A stretch of 64,000 nucleotides of DNA from DATAWK01 sp036267255 (GCA_036267255.1 DATAWK010000031.1:140041-204040), one strand, 5' to 3'; counted from the first letter of the stretch, positions 44,391-53,480 are shown. The notes: a model not told the origin generated them from the letters alone. Made by a program: numbers and translations.

Positions 44391-45350
44391 TTACCCCTGT
44401 CCCTCTTTCTTGTTTACGTATCCAAGGTGCCATAAGATACGCCATGTAGGAGACAGCCAGTTCCCATGCTGTCCTGGCGTGTTCAGATTGCTTACAATCT
44501 GCCTGGCTGTATGACTAGTTTCTGCTCTGTGTTCTTCGAGCAAATGTATGACCTCATCTTCCTGAAGGCAATTCAGCTTGTCTGCGACCCTGAATAGAGC
44601 CTGGATCATGCGTGGAAAGTCTTCAGGCGAGGCCACACGGAAACCCGCTGCCGCAGCATTCACAACTGTCCCTGCATCCTCGTCTTCGAGCAAGAACCCC
44701 CGCATCTCCTGCCATTCCTCCCTGGAAATTCCGAGAGTCCGAAGCAACGCTGCTGTCGCACGTCTGCGGCGCGATGCGGCAGCGCCGATGAGGCTTACTT
44801 CCGTTTTCTCCCGTAACGAGAGAATTGCATAATCAACCGTCTGTTTCGGCGTCTTGCGCAAAGCATCCATCGCTGCATTTCGGCAGAGATCATCTTCCAG
44901 AGTTTTGAACAGAAGTGGGATCGTTTCGTCACTCTGAAATTCGCCGAGTGCGTCGATCATGCCAACCGTTATGCGCTGCGTTGCCGCCCTCAATAGGGTC
45001 TGAAACACTTCCTCTGATTGCCACCGCAACAATTCGTGCGCAACCGTACTTCGAACGGCGTCTTCGGCAAATAAGACGACAGGATCGCTGGGCAGATTAC
45101 ATTTTTCAAAGTAGGCAAGCAGAGGTTTGTATGCGCCCAACGCTCCCAAAGCGCGAGCGGCACGGCAACGCGGCAATGCGATTGTTCTCGCCGCACCCCG
45201 AAGCAACAACTCTTCCAAAGGAGCAATGGCCCGTTCTCCACACGCAACGAGCAAATCGACAGCAAGCTCTCCATCCCCAAGGGAATCCAAGGCGGAAACC
45301 AGCCGCCTGATCTGGGAATCATCGATCTGCGAGATTGGGAAGCTGCTCAT
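44391..45350 (-). CDS. HEAT-repeat protein
   Basis: 319 residues with repeated helical pairs such as DLLVACGERAIAPLEELL, CRAARALGALGAYKPLLAYF, TVGMIDALGEFQSDETIPLLFKTL and CRNAAMDALRK, the signs of HEAT/PBS-lyase-type repeats. These are scaffolds for protein contacts. It starts 9 nt after the cfa stop and is the last gene of the riboswitch 4 operon. The specific partner is unknown. Confidence 0.7.
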   Translation of the reverse strand: MSSFPISQIDDSQIRRLVSALDSLGDGELAVDLLVACGERAIAPLEELLLRGAARTIALPRCRAARALGALGAYKPLLAYFEKCNLPSDPVVLFAEDAVRSTVAHELLRWQSEEVFQTLLRAATQRITVGMIDALGEFQSDETIPLLFKTLEDDLCRNAAMDALRKTPKQTVDYAILSLREKTEVSLIGAAASRRRRATAALLRTLGISREEWQEMRGFLLEDEDAGTVVNAAAAGFRVASPEDFPRMIQALFRVADKLNCLQEDEVIHLLEEHRAETSHTARQIVSNLNTPGQHGNWLSPTWRILWHLGYVNKKEGQG

Positions 45351-45359
45351 GAGTTTTCC

Positions 45360-46631
45360 CTAGCTCCGCGAACCAGGACTGTACCAATCTTCGCGTGTAA
45401 GTGGCAGGCGGCTCCTGCCATTCATGGGCCGGTTCAACAGCATCTGGTAGACGGCGATGTCTCCGCGTCGAAATGCCGCTGCCGAACCAGCCATGTACAA
45501 GCGCCAAATTCGATACGTGGTCTCTGAAACATGCTGCAGGGCGAGTTCAGCATTCCGTTCCAAACCCGTTACCCAGAATCGTAAAGTCTTCTCATAATGT
45601 TCGCGCAGGTTCTCCACATCGCGAACTTCAAAACCAGCCTTCTCCGCCGCTTCCACTGCTTGATTCAGAGTGACAAGTTCACTGTCTGGAAAGACATATC
45701 GATCGATAAAGGAAGGCTTATGCTGAACCGACAGAGGCGAGCGCGCAATTCCGTGATTGAGGAAGGTGCCCCCAGGCTTCAGAAATCGATAAGCGACAGA
45801 AAAATACAGCGGAAGCTTTTCCAGCCCAACATGCTCAAACATGCCGACGCTCGCGATTTTGTCGAATGGAGGTGTATCGGCAATATCACGATAGTCCTTG
45901 AGCTCTACGGAACAACTCTGTGTCCTATTCGCCTGGTCGATCCGCTGGATTGCTGTATTGGCTTGCTGTTCGCTCAATGTGATCCCGTGAGCATAGGCTC
46001 TGTGCTGTGAGGCCGCGTGGAGGATCAGACTTCCCCACCCACAACCAATATCGAGAAATCGTTCCAGAGGTTCGAGACGCAACTTCCTACAGATCAGTTC
46101 CAGCTTGTTTTCCTGGGCCTCGTCCAGCAGTTCATCGCCAGTCCGAAAATAAGCACAGGAATAGGCCAGCGTTTTGCCCAGCCACAGCCGATAGAAATCG
46201 ACGGGCTGATCGTAGTGATAGGCAATCGCAGTCCTGTCCCGTTGGCGAGTGTGACGTCTCGCCTCTCTCAGCCATTGTTTGGCGCGGAATGATGCCTTAG
46301 AAATCTTCTGGAGGAAGCTGTGCTGAAGTTCAACTGGCCGGCTCAATATGTGCTCGACAAGATCGAAAGCGGAAAAGAGATCGCCTTCCACATCAACGTC
46401 GGTATGAATGAAAGCTTCGCTCAAAGTTATTTCATTTGGATTTACGATGAGGGACCGAAGTGAGGCAGGGTTCTTGAACACCAGCGTGCATGCAGGAATC
46501 TCCCGGTCTGAGAAGCGCCAGGAGAAGCCGTCCCATAAGCGGACCGCAAAGTTTGGACCTTCGTAATCCACAAAGAGACCGTCGAGAAAGCTGACCCTCT
46601 CTGATTGAATGGATTTCAGCTTTCCGCTCAT
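45360..46631 (-). CDS. cfa: Cyclopropane-fatty-acyl-phospholipid synthase family protein
   Basis: 423 residues from ATG 46631, overlapping the metallophosphoesterase stop (ATGA). It has the SAM-binding motif FLDIGCGWGSLILHAA and the Cfa hallmarks AYHYDQPVDFYRLWLGKTLAYSCAYF, GITLSEQQ and ASVGMFEHVG. Cfa modifies unsaturated acyl chains of membrane lipids and lowers permeability to protons and weak acids. Placement behind a fluoride riboswitch suggests limiting HF entry; that link is inference. Confidence 0.88.
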   Translation of the reverse strand: MSGKLKSIQSERVSFLDGLFVDYEGPNFAVRLWDGFSWRFSDREIPACTLVFKNPASLRSLIVNPNEITLSEAFIHTDVDVEGDLFSAFDLVEHILSRPVELQHSFLQKISKASFRAKQWLREARRHTRQRDRTAIAYHYDQPVDFYRLWLGKTLAYSCAYFRTGDELLDEAQENKLELICRKLRLEPLERFLDIGCGWGSLILHAASQHRAYAHGITLSEQQANTAIQRIDQANRTQSCSVELKDYRDIADTPPFDKIASVGMFEHVGLEKLPLYFSVAYRFLKPGGTFLNHGIARSPLSVQHKPSFIDRYVFPDSELVTLNQAVEAAEKAGFEVRDVENLREHYEKTLRFWVTGLERNAELALQHVSETTYRIWRLYMAGSAAAFRRGDIAVYQMLLNRPMNGRSRLPLTREDWYSPGSRS

Positions 46632-47392
46632 TTTGCTCCCTTCCCAATATCCATAAACCTGGGCGACGTATCGTGGCTCGGTCTGGCATCTGCCGATGGC
46701 GATGGAGTCCCTGTGTGCAGCACGGCAATTAACGCCTCCTGATCTTGAGGCGAGATAGGCATGTTGCGAATATCCTGTTCTGTTTCTTGGATCGGATATT
46801 CGTACTCTTTGAGCGAGAAGTTGCCGTCTTCGTACACGGCGTAGCACGCTAAAGACCGTCCAGTTTTGGGCTGGCCGAGACTTCCGGGATTTACGATCAG
46901 CGTCCGACCTATTCTCCGGATGAACGGAGTGTGGGTATGTCCCACTACAAGCACATCGGCGGCGATGCGATCGACTTCCTGCTGCCATCGGTCCGAGTTC
47001 TCGGCACAGTAGCCGAAGAGAGGGTCGCTGGGTGTGGCATGCACACAATAAATATTGGCCTTACCCACCTCAAATTCCCGATGGATCGAAAGCTTTCTCA
47101 AAAACTCGCGCTCCGATTCGCTTACGATGGCGAGCGTGTACTTTCTTGTCACATCAGCGAGGCCACTGAACGCCGGAGAACATTGCGGGTCCACATCGAG
47201 CCCGACTGCATGGTCATGATTTCCTCGAACAGCTACTGCCGCGTTTTTTTGCACCCACTGAATGACCTCGCGTGGCCTGGGGCCATAGTCCACAAGATCG
47301 CCAAGACACCATAGCTGGTCATAGCCAGCTTCTGGGAATGCTTTCAACGCAGCCAGATTTCCGTGAATATCGGAGACGATCGCTATCTTCAC
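46628..47392 (-). CDS. Calcineurin-like metallophosphoesterase
   Basis: 254 residues from GTG 47392. All metal-site motifs are present: SDIHGN (D-x-H), CLGDLVDYG, GNHDHA, HATPSD and GHTHTPF, then NPGSLGQP. This is the YfcE/DR1281-like small phosphodiesterase group; the substrate cannot be read from sequence. The C-terminal 60 residues are an extra, low-complexity extension. It is the first gene after riboswitch 4 and is coupled to cfa. Confidence 0.85.
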   Translation of the reverse strand: MKIAIVSDIHGNLAALKAFPEAGYDQLWCLGDLVDYGPRPREVIQWVQKNAAVAVRGNHDHAVGLDVDPQCSPAFSGLADVTRKYTLAIVSESEREFLRKLSIHREFEVGKANIYCVHATPSDPLFGYCAENSDRWQQEVDRIAADVLVVGHTHTPFIRRIGRTLIVNPGSLGQPKTGRSLACYAVYEDGNFSLKEYEYPIQETEQDIRNMPISPQDQEALIAVLHTGTPSPSADARPSHDTSPRFMDIGKGAK

Positions 47393-47502
47393 AAAACCCC
47401 CACCCGCTTCAACGAGATGTCCTCTCCAAAGAAGAGAATCTGTCGAGAGCTAAAATTTGCGGAGGTTTGGTCTGGGGTTTTTGAGAAATCCCTGACGAAC
47501 CT

Positions 47503-47568
47503 CGCCAGGGGTCATCATCTGCCCGCCAAAGTTGGCGCCACAGCGGTTAAGGCGAACCCCTTCGCCCA
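47503..47568 (-). ncRNA. Fluoride riboswitch (crcB motif) 4, phosphoesterase-cfa operon
   Basis: On the minus strand: GGGCGAAGGGGTTCGCC, TTAACCGC, a GGCGCC/GGCG stem-loop, GGGCAGATGATGACCCCTGG. The usual CTCC is replaced by CCCC, and the partner GGAG by GGGG, a matching pair change. Its 3' strand overlaps a hairpin CCCTGGCG-aggtt-CGTCAGGG followed by ATTTCT, a likely weak terminator. Confidence 0.88.
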
Positions 47569-47731
47569 TGCATCTAAAGTCGAGATGCACAGGATCATTG
47601 TAAGGCGTAAACCACAGTTCTGGATTGACTCCTCTTCAAACTACAGTCTCCGCGGAAACAACAGGCCCGCTTCGCGATCTGACGGAGTTGTTTGACACGC
47701 GATCTGCGGGCCGAGGATACTGAATCTAGAG

Positions 47732-47790
47732 CGGGTGTTGGAGTCCACTCTTAACCGCCCCTTCGCCCGAAGGGGAAGATGACTCCTACG
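47732..47790 (+). ncRNA. Fluoride riboswitch (crcB motif) 5, MutS-like pair
   Basis: GGGTGTTGGAGTCCACTC, TTAACCGC, a CCCCTT/AAGGGG stem, AAGATGACTCCTAC. The 3' ACTCCT strand is complementary to AGGAGT, the ribosome site of the short frame at 47816. It lies divergently, 165 bp from riboswitch 4, so one intergenic region carries two fluoride switches on opposite strands. Confidence 0.9.
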
Positions 47791-47815
47791 AGTTTGGACC
47801 TCGGAAGGAGTGGCT

Positions 47816-47974
47816 ATGCCTGCTCACGCTGCTAAACGCGGTGTTCCCGTTGAGCGGTTGGCGGGATTCAGCGCGTTCTCTGAAAACCTGTGTCGTCCGG
47901 GATTGGATTCGACCGGTCTGAAGTTCCCCCATACAACCTCTTGTACATTCCTATCCTTTGGTGCGAGAGAATGA
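47816..47974 (+). CDS. Short upstream frame (52 residues) coupled to the MutS-like gene
   Basis: ATG 47816 has a strong ribosome site GGAAGGAGTG, the one controlled by riboswitch 5. The frame (MPAHAAKRGVPVERLAGFS at the start) ends with ATGA overlap on the likely start of the MutS-like gene at 47971. Composition is not strongly protein-like. It may be a leader that passes ribosomes to the next gene, or the decayed N-terminus of that gene. Confidence 0.4.
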   Translation: MPAHAAKRGVPVERLAGFSAFSENLCRPGLDSTGLKFPHTTSCTFLSFGARE

Positions 47975-49593
47975 GATCCAAAACTACCTCAAGCATCTCG
48001 ACCTGTCCGCCAATCTTGATGCCGGAGCGAGTCGGACCGGAACTCTTTCGCAGCATACTGTTCGCCGAGACTGTTCCAGATACAAATGAAAGCAAGGCTC
48101 CAGAAACGTTCGTCAATCTGAATCTTGACCAGGTCGTTGAAGCCATAACAGCAGGCCGGGACGAATACAACCTGAAACCATTTTTTTACGTGCCATTACC
48201 GCATGTTGAAACGGTCAATTACCGCTATGAGGTCTTCCGCGATCTCGAAGACCATGCGCTTGCTGGATTCATCCAATTGTTTGCTCGGGAAATGCGGAAG
48301 ATGCGGACGCATCTCGGTCAAGCGGACAAACTCTACTACAAACGCCAGAAACAGAGCTGGTTTCTTGACGCCGTGGAGGTCTACTGCGGTGCGGTTAGTC
48401 AGCTCAGCCACAAGCTGCTGCACATAAAGATTGGCTCAGCCGGTTTGCGCGCTTTTCGTGCCTATCTGGCGGCCTATATCGAGTCCGGTGAATTTCGTGC
48501 GTTAGTAGCCGAAACCCAGAAGCTCAAGATCGATCTCGGTGGTATCAGATATTCGCTTTATATCGCCGGCAGGCGCGTCACGGTCAGCAAATACGGCTCT
48601 GAACCCGATTACAGCAAAGACGTGCTACAGACATTCCAAAAATTCAGTCAGGGTGCGGCAAAGGCATACCAGTTCGAATACCGCTCCACACCGGACATGA
48701 ACCATGTTGAAGCGGCCATACTCGATCTCGTTGCGAAGCTGTATCCGGAAATCTTCTCGTCCCTTGAGGAATACTGCACTCAGCATAGTGGCTACTTGAA
48801 CAACACGATTGCGAGGTTCGATCGCGAGGTGCAGTTCTACTTCGCATGGCTTGAGCACGTCCATCGCCTCAAACAGACTGGCCTTCCCTTTTGCTACCCA
48901 GACGTTACCGATCAGTCTAAGGAGGTCTACGGAAGAGGCGTGTTTGACCTCGCTCTGGCGACGAAGCTCAGCCGGGAAAAGTCGCCAGTCGTGCTGAACG
49001 ATTTCCATTTGCATGACCCCGAGCGCATCTTTGTTGTCTCCGGGCCAAATCAGGGCGGCAAAACGACTTTTGCTCGCACTTTCGGCCAACTCCATTACCT
49101 GGCCAGTATCGGCTGTCCAGCGCCCGGAACGGAAGCACGCCTCTTTCTCTGCGATAGACTCTTCACGCACTTCGAAAAGGAGGAGAACATCCGCAATCTC
49201 AGCGGCAAACTTGAGGAGGAGTTGCGCAGGATTCACCAAATCCTGGAATGCGCCACGCCGAACAGCATCCTCATCATGAATGAGAGTTTCCTGTCTACAA
49301 CCTTGAACGATGCGCTTTTCCTCAGCAAAGAGATCATGCGGCGCATCGTCGAGTTGAATATGCTGTGCGTATCCGTAACGTTCCTGGATGAACTGGCATC
49401 GTTCAGTGAAGCTGCCGTCAGCATGGTCAGCACCGTGAATCCTGAGGACGCGACATTAAGGACTTTCAAAGTAGTCCGCAAGCAAGCCGACGGACTTGCC
49501 TATGCTGCCGCCATTGCCGAGAAATACCAGCTCACGCGCGATGCTGTACGGGAGCGGATTGCCGGGAACGTGAAGGCGAGCGTGACGACATGA
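47971..49593 (+). CDS. MutS-family ATPase 1
   Basis: 540 residues from ATG 47971; ATG 48019 also possible, and the first conserved-looking block is LFRSILFAET. There are no mismatch-recognition domains; a helical core (about 150-340) leads to a MutS-type ATPase with Walker A VSGPNQGGKTTFAR (about 357). The Walker B region is LIMNESFLSTT, where Asn replaces the Asp of DExxxGT in MutS. It probably pairs with the next gene product. MutS-like genes are a known but unexplained class linked to crcB-motif RNAs. Confidence 0.82.
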   Translation: MRSKTTSSISTCPPILMPERVGPELFRSILFAETVPDTNESKAPETFVNLNLDQVVEAITAGRDEYNLKPFFYVPLPHVETVNYRYEVFRDLEDHALAGFIQLFAREMRKMRTHLGQADKLYYKRQKQSWFLDAVEVYCGAVSQLSHKLLHIKIGSAGLRAFRAYLAAYIESGEFRALVAETQKLKIDLGGIRYSLYIAGRRVTVSKYGSEPDYSKDVLQTFQKFSQGAAKAYQFEYRSTPDMNHVEAAILDLVAKLYPEIFSSLEEYCTQHSGYLNNTIARFDREVQFYFAWLEHVHRLKQTGLPFCYPDVTDQSKEVYGRGVFDLALATKLSREKSPVVLNDFHLHDPERIFVVSGPNQGGKTTFARTFGQLHYLASIGCPAPGTEARLFLCDRLFTHFEKEENIRNLSGKLEEELRRIHQILECATPNSILIMNESFLSTTLNDALFLSKEIMRRIVELNMLCVSVTFLDELASFSEAAVSMVSTVNPEDATLRTFKVVRKQADGLAYAAAIAEKYQLTRDAVRERIAGNVKASVTT

Positions 49594-51143
49594 AGGCCTT
49601 TCTCATGTACAGTGATCGGGATTTTGGACTCAATGAAGACCACCCATCGAATACTGCCGATTTAATGCAGGATCTGGAGCTGGATATTCTTCTTCAGGTG
49701 ATGGCAGGCGGTGACGAATTCCTGCTAGAAGTTGCGAAGAAGGCCATATTGGGCAGCTTACGCGAGCCGGAGGCGATCCTCTACCGGCAACGGATACTTG
49801 CCGACTGCCAGGAACAGCCAAACGTTGTCAGGGATCTCTACGCAATCGCCGTTGAGGCAATTGAGCGTGAAAAGAGGGTGTGGGGCTGGATGTCCCCAAA
49901 ATACCCAGAGAGCACGCTGTACCGGTCTGTTGAGGTGCTTCAGATTTTCGTGGGCCTCATCAAAAAGCTGCGGCAGATTGCCGATAAGCATAGCGACAAA
50001 TTTCGTTCCGAAGGTTTCAGACGATTCTTCGACATGCTCTCTACAGAGCTCAATGATGAGTACCTGCAGCTAACCGAGGACCACCTGGAGCGGCTTCGAT
50101 TTCGCAATGGCACTCTGATCAGTGCCGAACTCGGCCAAGGAAACATGGGCGTCAACTACATCCTGCGGAAGCCATCCAACACAAGGCAGAACTGGATTGA
50201 TCGGGTTCAGGAGTGGCTGGAACAGGCGGTCTCCAAAGATAGGCAAGAGCATGTGTATGAGGTCCACGAACGCGATGAGGCGGGATTCAGGGCGCTGTCA
50301 GATCTGCGGGGCCAGGGAATCTGCCATGTTGTTACAGCGCTTGCTCAATCAACCGATCACATTTTGAGCTTCTTTAACATGCTGCGACTGGAATTGGGCT
50401 TCTACGTGAGCTGTCTGAATTTGCGGGATCAACTGGTTCGGAAGCGAGAATCGCTTTGCTTTCCAAAACCGCTGCCAGCCGATCGGCCAATGCTTACCTG
50501 CCAAGGGATCTACGATGTCTGCCTTAGCTTGAGGATGGAAGAGAGCGTCGTCGGCAACGATGTGACTGGTGATGCTATGAGACTCATCATGATCACCGGC
50601 GCCAATCGAGGTGGGAAATCCACTTTCCTGCGCAGTGTGGGCCTGGCGCAGCTCATGATGCAGTGTGGGATGTTTGTGGCGGCGAAAATGTTCGCGGCCA
50701 ATCTGTGCGATGGTATCTTTACGCATTTCAAGCGCGAGGAGGATGCCAGTATGAAAAGCGGGAAGCTCGACGAAGAACTCAGCAGGATAAGCATCATCGT
50801 TGGCAAGATCACTCCTCGCAGCATCGTCCTCTTTAACGAGTCGTTTGCTTCGACGAACGAGCGAGAAGGGTCGGAGATCGCGAGGCAGATTGTTCGTGCG
50901 CTGCTCGAAGCGGAGGTCAAGGTTTTTTACGTGACGCACATGTTCGACTTGGCGCAAGGCTTTTACCTCGCAAAGAGCGCAGACACCCTATTTCTTCGTG
51001 CGGAAAGGCTCGCCGACGGTCAGCGAACGTTTCGACTTATCCCAGGCGAACCGTTGCCCACGAGCTATGGAGAAGATCTGTATCGGCGTATCTTCGGACG
51101 CTCCCCTCTCCCTACGAACCGGCCATCTGTCTCCGCACCTTGA
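49590..51143 (+). CDS. MutS-family ATPase 2
   Basis: 517 residues, ATGA overlap with its partner. N-terminal part: LMQDLELDILLQVMAGGDEFLLEVAKKAIL, then a helical lever region. The ATPase has Walker A ITGANRGGKSTFLRSVG (about 337) and the signature VLFNESFASTNEREGSEIA, again with Asn in place of the Walker B Asp. Two adjacent paralogues suggest a heterodimer like eukaryotic MutS homologues. The tail overlaps the convergent MFS gene by 32 nt. Confidence 0.82.
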   Translation: MKAFLMYSDRDFGLNEDHPSNTADLMQDLELDILLQVMAGGDEFLLEVAKKAILGSLREPEAILYRQRILADCQEQPNVVRDLYAIAVEAIEREKRVWGWMSPKYPESTLYRSVEVLQIFVGLIKKLRQIADKHSDKFRSEGFRRFFDMLSTELNDEYLQLTEDHLERLRFRNGTLISAELGQGNMGVNYILRKPSNTRQNWIDRVQEWLEQAVSKDRQEHVYEVHERDEAGFRALSDLRGQGICHVVTALAQSTDHILSFFNMLRLELGFYVSCLNLRDQLVRKRESLCFPKPLPADRPMLTCQGIYDVCLSLRMEESVVGNDVTGDAMRLIMITGANRGGKSTFLRSVGLAQLMMQCGMFVAAKMFAANLCDGIFTHFKREEDASMKSGKLDEELSRISIIVGKITPRSIVLFNESFASTNEREGSEIARQIVRALLEAEVKVFYVTHMFDLAQGFYLAKSADTLFLRAERLADGQRTFRLIPGEPLPTSYGEDLYRRIFGRSPLPTNRPSVSAP

Positions 51144-52323
51144 GAAATAGAGGGATGGCAGCGAGTTCAACGATGACGCAGAAAGCGATGACCGCGGGAA
51201 TCGAGTGGTCATACAGAACCCCAATGATGGCGCTTCCCACAAACCAGAAAACCCCGTAGGTCCCGGTGAACAAGCCGTAAGCGGATGGCCTGCGATCGGC
51301 AGGCACCATCGTAGCCACTGCGGCGGGGATAATCGATTCATGTACTCCCATCCCCAGTCCCCAGACCGCAGCCCCGATGAGCGCCAGCCAGAAGCCTCCC
51401 AGAAAGACAAGCGGCGCAAATGCCGCCGAGATCAAAGTCAACGGGATCAGAACAGCGATTCCAAAACGGTCAAAGAGCTTTCCGAATACAAGCGAACCCG
51501 TCCCGCTCACCGCCATCGCAACCGAGTAAAAAATGGGGACCCAGGTTTTCGATGTGACACCAGCTTTCACGAAGTGATAAGCAATCAGTTGAAAATCCGC
51601 GAAACCCGCCGCAACCAAGGCCGCCGCTGCCAGATAGATCCAAAACGAGCGGGAAAATCCCTTTGTCTGGATGCTCTGCGTTTTCGCTTCGAGGTCCTCT
51701 GGACGTGGATACACAAACCTGGCCACCAACAGGAGAATGATCGTGATGACCGCTGGAACCAAGAGCGTCCCGAAAGCCAGGCGGTAGTCTCCTCGGCGAG
51801 CCAGAATCAGCGCAACCAGGAGAGGTCCAAAGAGCGCTCCAAATTGATCAAGAGCCTCGTGAATACCGAAACCCCAACCCATTCCCATTTCTTTGGCGGC
51901 GTGGGACAACATGACATCGCGGGGAGGGTTCCGAATCGCTTTGCCAATGCGTTCCAGCAAAATCAGGCCAACAGCCATCTGCCAGTTTCCTGCAAGTGCG
52001 AGCAAAGGAACTGCGGCCATCTGCACGATGTAGCCAATGATGGTGATCGGCCAGAACTCGCCCGTTCGTTCGCTTAAGCGTCCGGAGAAAAATCGCAAGC
52101 CGTACCCCAGCAATTCGCCGAAACCAGCCGCTGCGCTCGCGACGAATCCGCTTGCTCCGAGTACAAGGAGAAATGGCCCTGTGATCGATCGAGAGCCCTC
52201 GTAGGTGAAGTCCGCAAAAAAGCTGACGACTCCAATCATGAGGACGAATTTGAGCGCTTTCTTGCGCTTGGCGCTAATCTGAAATTTGTTTTGTTCCCGA
52301 TTTTGCGCTGTGGCAGGATCCAT
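51112..52323 (-). CDS. Major facilitator superfamily transporter
   Basis: 403 residues with about 12 helices. Visible MFS features: LRFFSGRLSERTGEFWP (the loop 2-3 motif) and, in the second half, FGKLFDRFGIAVLIP. The GKAIRNPPRDVMLSHA loop is typical of a group annotated as multidrug or unknown MFS. The substrate cannot be told. No fluoride aptamer was found in its upstream gap (52324-52533). It is convergent with the MutS-like pair. Confidence 0.8.
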   Translation of the reverse strand: MDPATAQNREQNKFQISAKRKKALKFVLMIGVVSFFADFTYEGSRSITGPFLLVLGASGFVASAAAGFGELLGYGLRFFSGRLSERTGEFWPITIIGYIVQMAAVPLLALAGNWQMAVGLILLERIGKAIRNPPRDVMLSHAAKEMGMGWGFGIHEALDQFGALFGPLLVALILARRGDYRLAFGTLLVPAVITIILLLVARFVYPRPEDLEAKTQSIQTKGFSRSFWIYLAAAALVAAGFADFQLIAYHFVKAGVTSKTWVPIFYSVAMAVSGTGSLVFGKLFDRFGIAVLIPLTLISAAFAPLVFLGGFWLALIGAAVWGLGMGVHESIIPAAVATMVPADRRPSAYGLFTGTYGVFWFVGSAIIGVLYDHSIPAVIAFCVIVELAAIPLFLKVRRQMAGS

Positions 52324-52533
52324 CCAGGTCTCCTCAATTTCTCCTTTGAGAGTGACGGAATATTCCGTTTCACCCCGTGCCCATGGAACAACAGAAACCT
52401 AAAATAGATTTAACGGTCACCCGGCGTTGTGGTTGGCAATCCACCTCAGAATCGGAGATTGTAGGATAGCTCATGGGCAGCGGCAACCGAATGCTGGTAA
52501 GACTTTATCTTGTCCGATATGAGTTGGACGGTA

Positions 52534-53214
52534 ATGAACAGATCACCTAAACGCGTCGCTCTGCTATGGACCGGGGGGAAAGACAGTTGGCTTGCGCTGT
52601 TCCGCGTGTTGGAATCGAAGATGCATGTGTGCGTTCTAGCTACCTTCGTCCCAAGCGCTGATGCGGCATTCAAAGCTCATCCTTTGGAATTAATGCAGCG
52701 TCAGGCAAAAGAGCTAGGCGTACATCATGAGCTAATAGTCGTGTCCCCGCCATATCGACAAAGCTATGAGGACGGCCTTGCCCGCATAAAGTCCCTATTC
52801 CGAGTCGACGCTGTTGTTACCGGGGACATCGATGAAGTTGCTGGGCTTCCAAATTGGATTTCACAATGCGGCACCTCGGTCGCTATTGATACTATTCGTC
52901 CATTGTGGCAAGAACCGAGAATTTCGCTGCTCCATGAAATCGTCGAGCGTAGAATACAGGCGCAAATTTCATGGATTAACGATCCGCGTCTTCCGTCTGA
53001 CTGGGTGGGTCGGTCCATCAACAACGCATTTATCGAAGACATTACGAATGTCGCCAAAACGGCGAATATAGATATTTGCGGAGAAAACGGCGAATACCAC
53101 ACCATGGTCCGGAACTTGCCGCGGATAGCTTCAGGGAAGTGGAGACATCCGTTAACGACGCAGCCGCGATTCACACAAACCTCGCATCCTTGTCCTCGCA
53201 GGACAGCCTCCTGA
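52534..53214 (+). pseudogene. Dph6-like (diphthine-ammonia ligase family) PP-loop ATPase, probably frameshifted
   Basis: From ATG 52534: the PP-loop is ALLWTGGKDSWLALFR. DAVVTGDIDEVAGLP and DICGENGEYHTMV are typical of the ATP-binding DUF71 family. After GEYHTMV the frame turns into Arg/Pro/Thr-rich sequence. The expected continuation (GPELAADSFREVE and on) is present in another frame from about 53111, so a small deletion has probably broken the gene. ATG 52519 is an alternative start. In bacteria the role of this family is uncertain. Confidence 0.65.
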
Positions 53215-53265
53215 ACGCGGCGGTTGCCAGCGTGAAAGTCTATGCTCTCAAAGCCGGAGCCAATC

Positions 53266-53340
53266 ATGCGAGACGTGCTTTTCCTCTGCACCGGCAACTC
53301 CTGTCGAAGCCATTGCCCTTTTGCCTTGAGATGCCTGCGG
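53266..53340 (+). pseudogene. Remnant of a low-molecular-weight phosphatase / arsenate reductase gene
   Basis: The frame reads MRDVLFLCTGNSCRS, the C-x5-R phosphate loop that starts ArsC-like and LMW-PTP proteins. It then loses similarity within a few codons and leads into the riboswitch region. Only the first 15 or so residues are left, so I read it as a fragment. It sits between the frameshifted Dph6-like gene and riboswitch 6, marking an old junction in the cargo. Confidence 0.5.
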
Positions 53341-53403
53341 ATGCCATTGGCAGATCATCCGCGCCGCCTTGCAGCCTGCATTTGCTGTCTGTACCATAAT
53401 GAC

Positions 53404-53462
53404 AAGGCGAAGGAATCCGCCTTTAACCGCCCTCCGATACGGACGGCTGATGACTCCTACAG
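53404..53462 (+). ncRNA. Fluoride riboswitch (crcB motif) 6, pyrophosphatase operon
   Basis: GGCGAAGGAATCCGCC, TTTAACCGCC, a loop, GGCTGATGACTCCTAC. It is the closest to the consensus of the six. Its 3' strand is shared with the terminator at 53453-53480, so binding of fluoride would prevent termination: a transcriptional ON switch, unlike switches 1, 3 and 5. Confidence 0.92.
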
Positions 53463-53480
53463 ACGCGTAGGAGTTTTTTA
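53453..53480 (+). terminator. Intrinsic terminator of riboswitch 6
   Basis: ACTCCTAC-agacgc-GTAGGAGT, an 8-bp perfect stem, followed by TTTTTTA. The left arm is the last conserved strand of the fluoride aptamer, which makes the two structures mutually exclusive. Confidence 0.9.

Noticed and set aside
52324..52533. A seventh fluoride riboswitch before the MFS transporter or Dph6-like gene
   Set aside because: I looked on both strands for the GATGACTCCT and AACCGC segments and did not find them.
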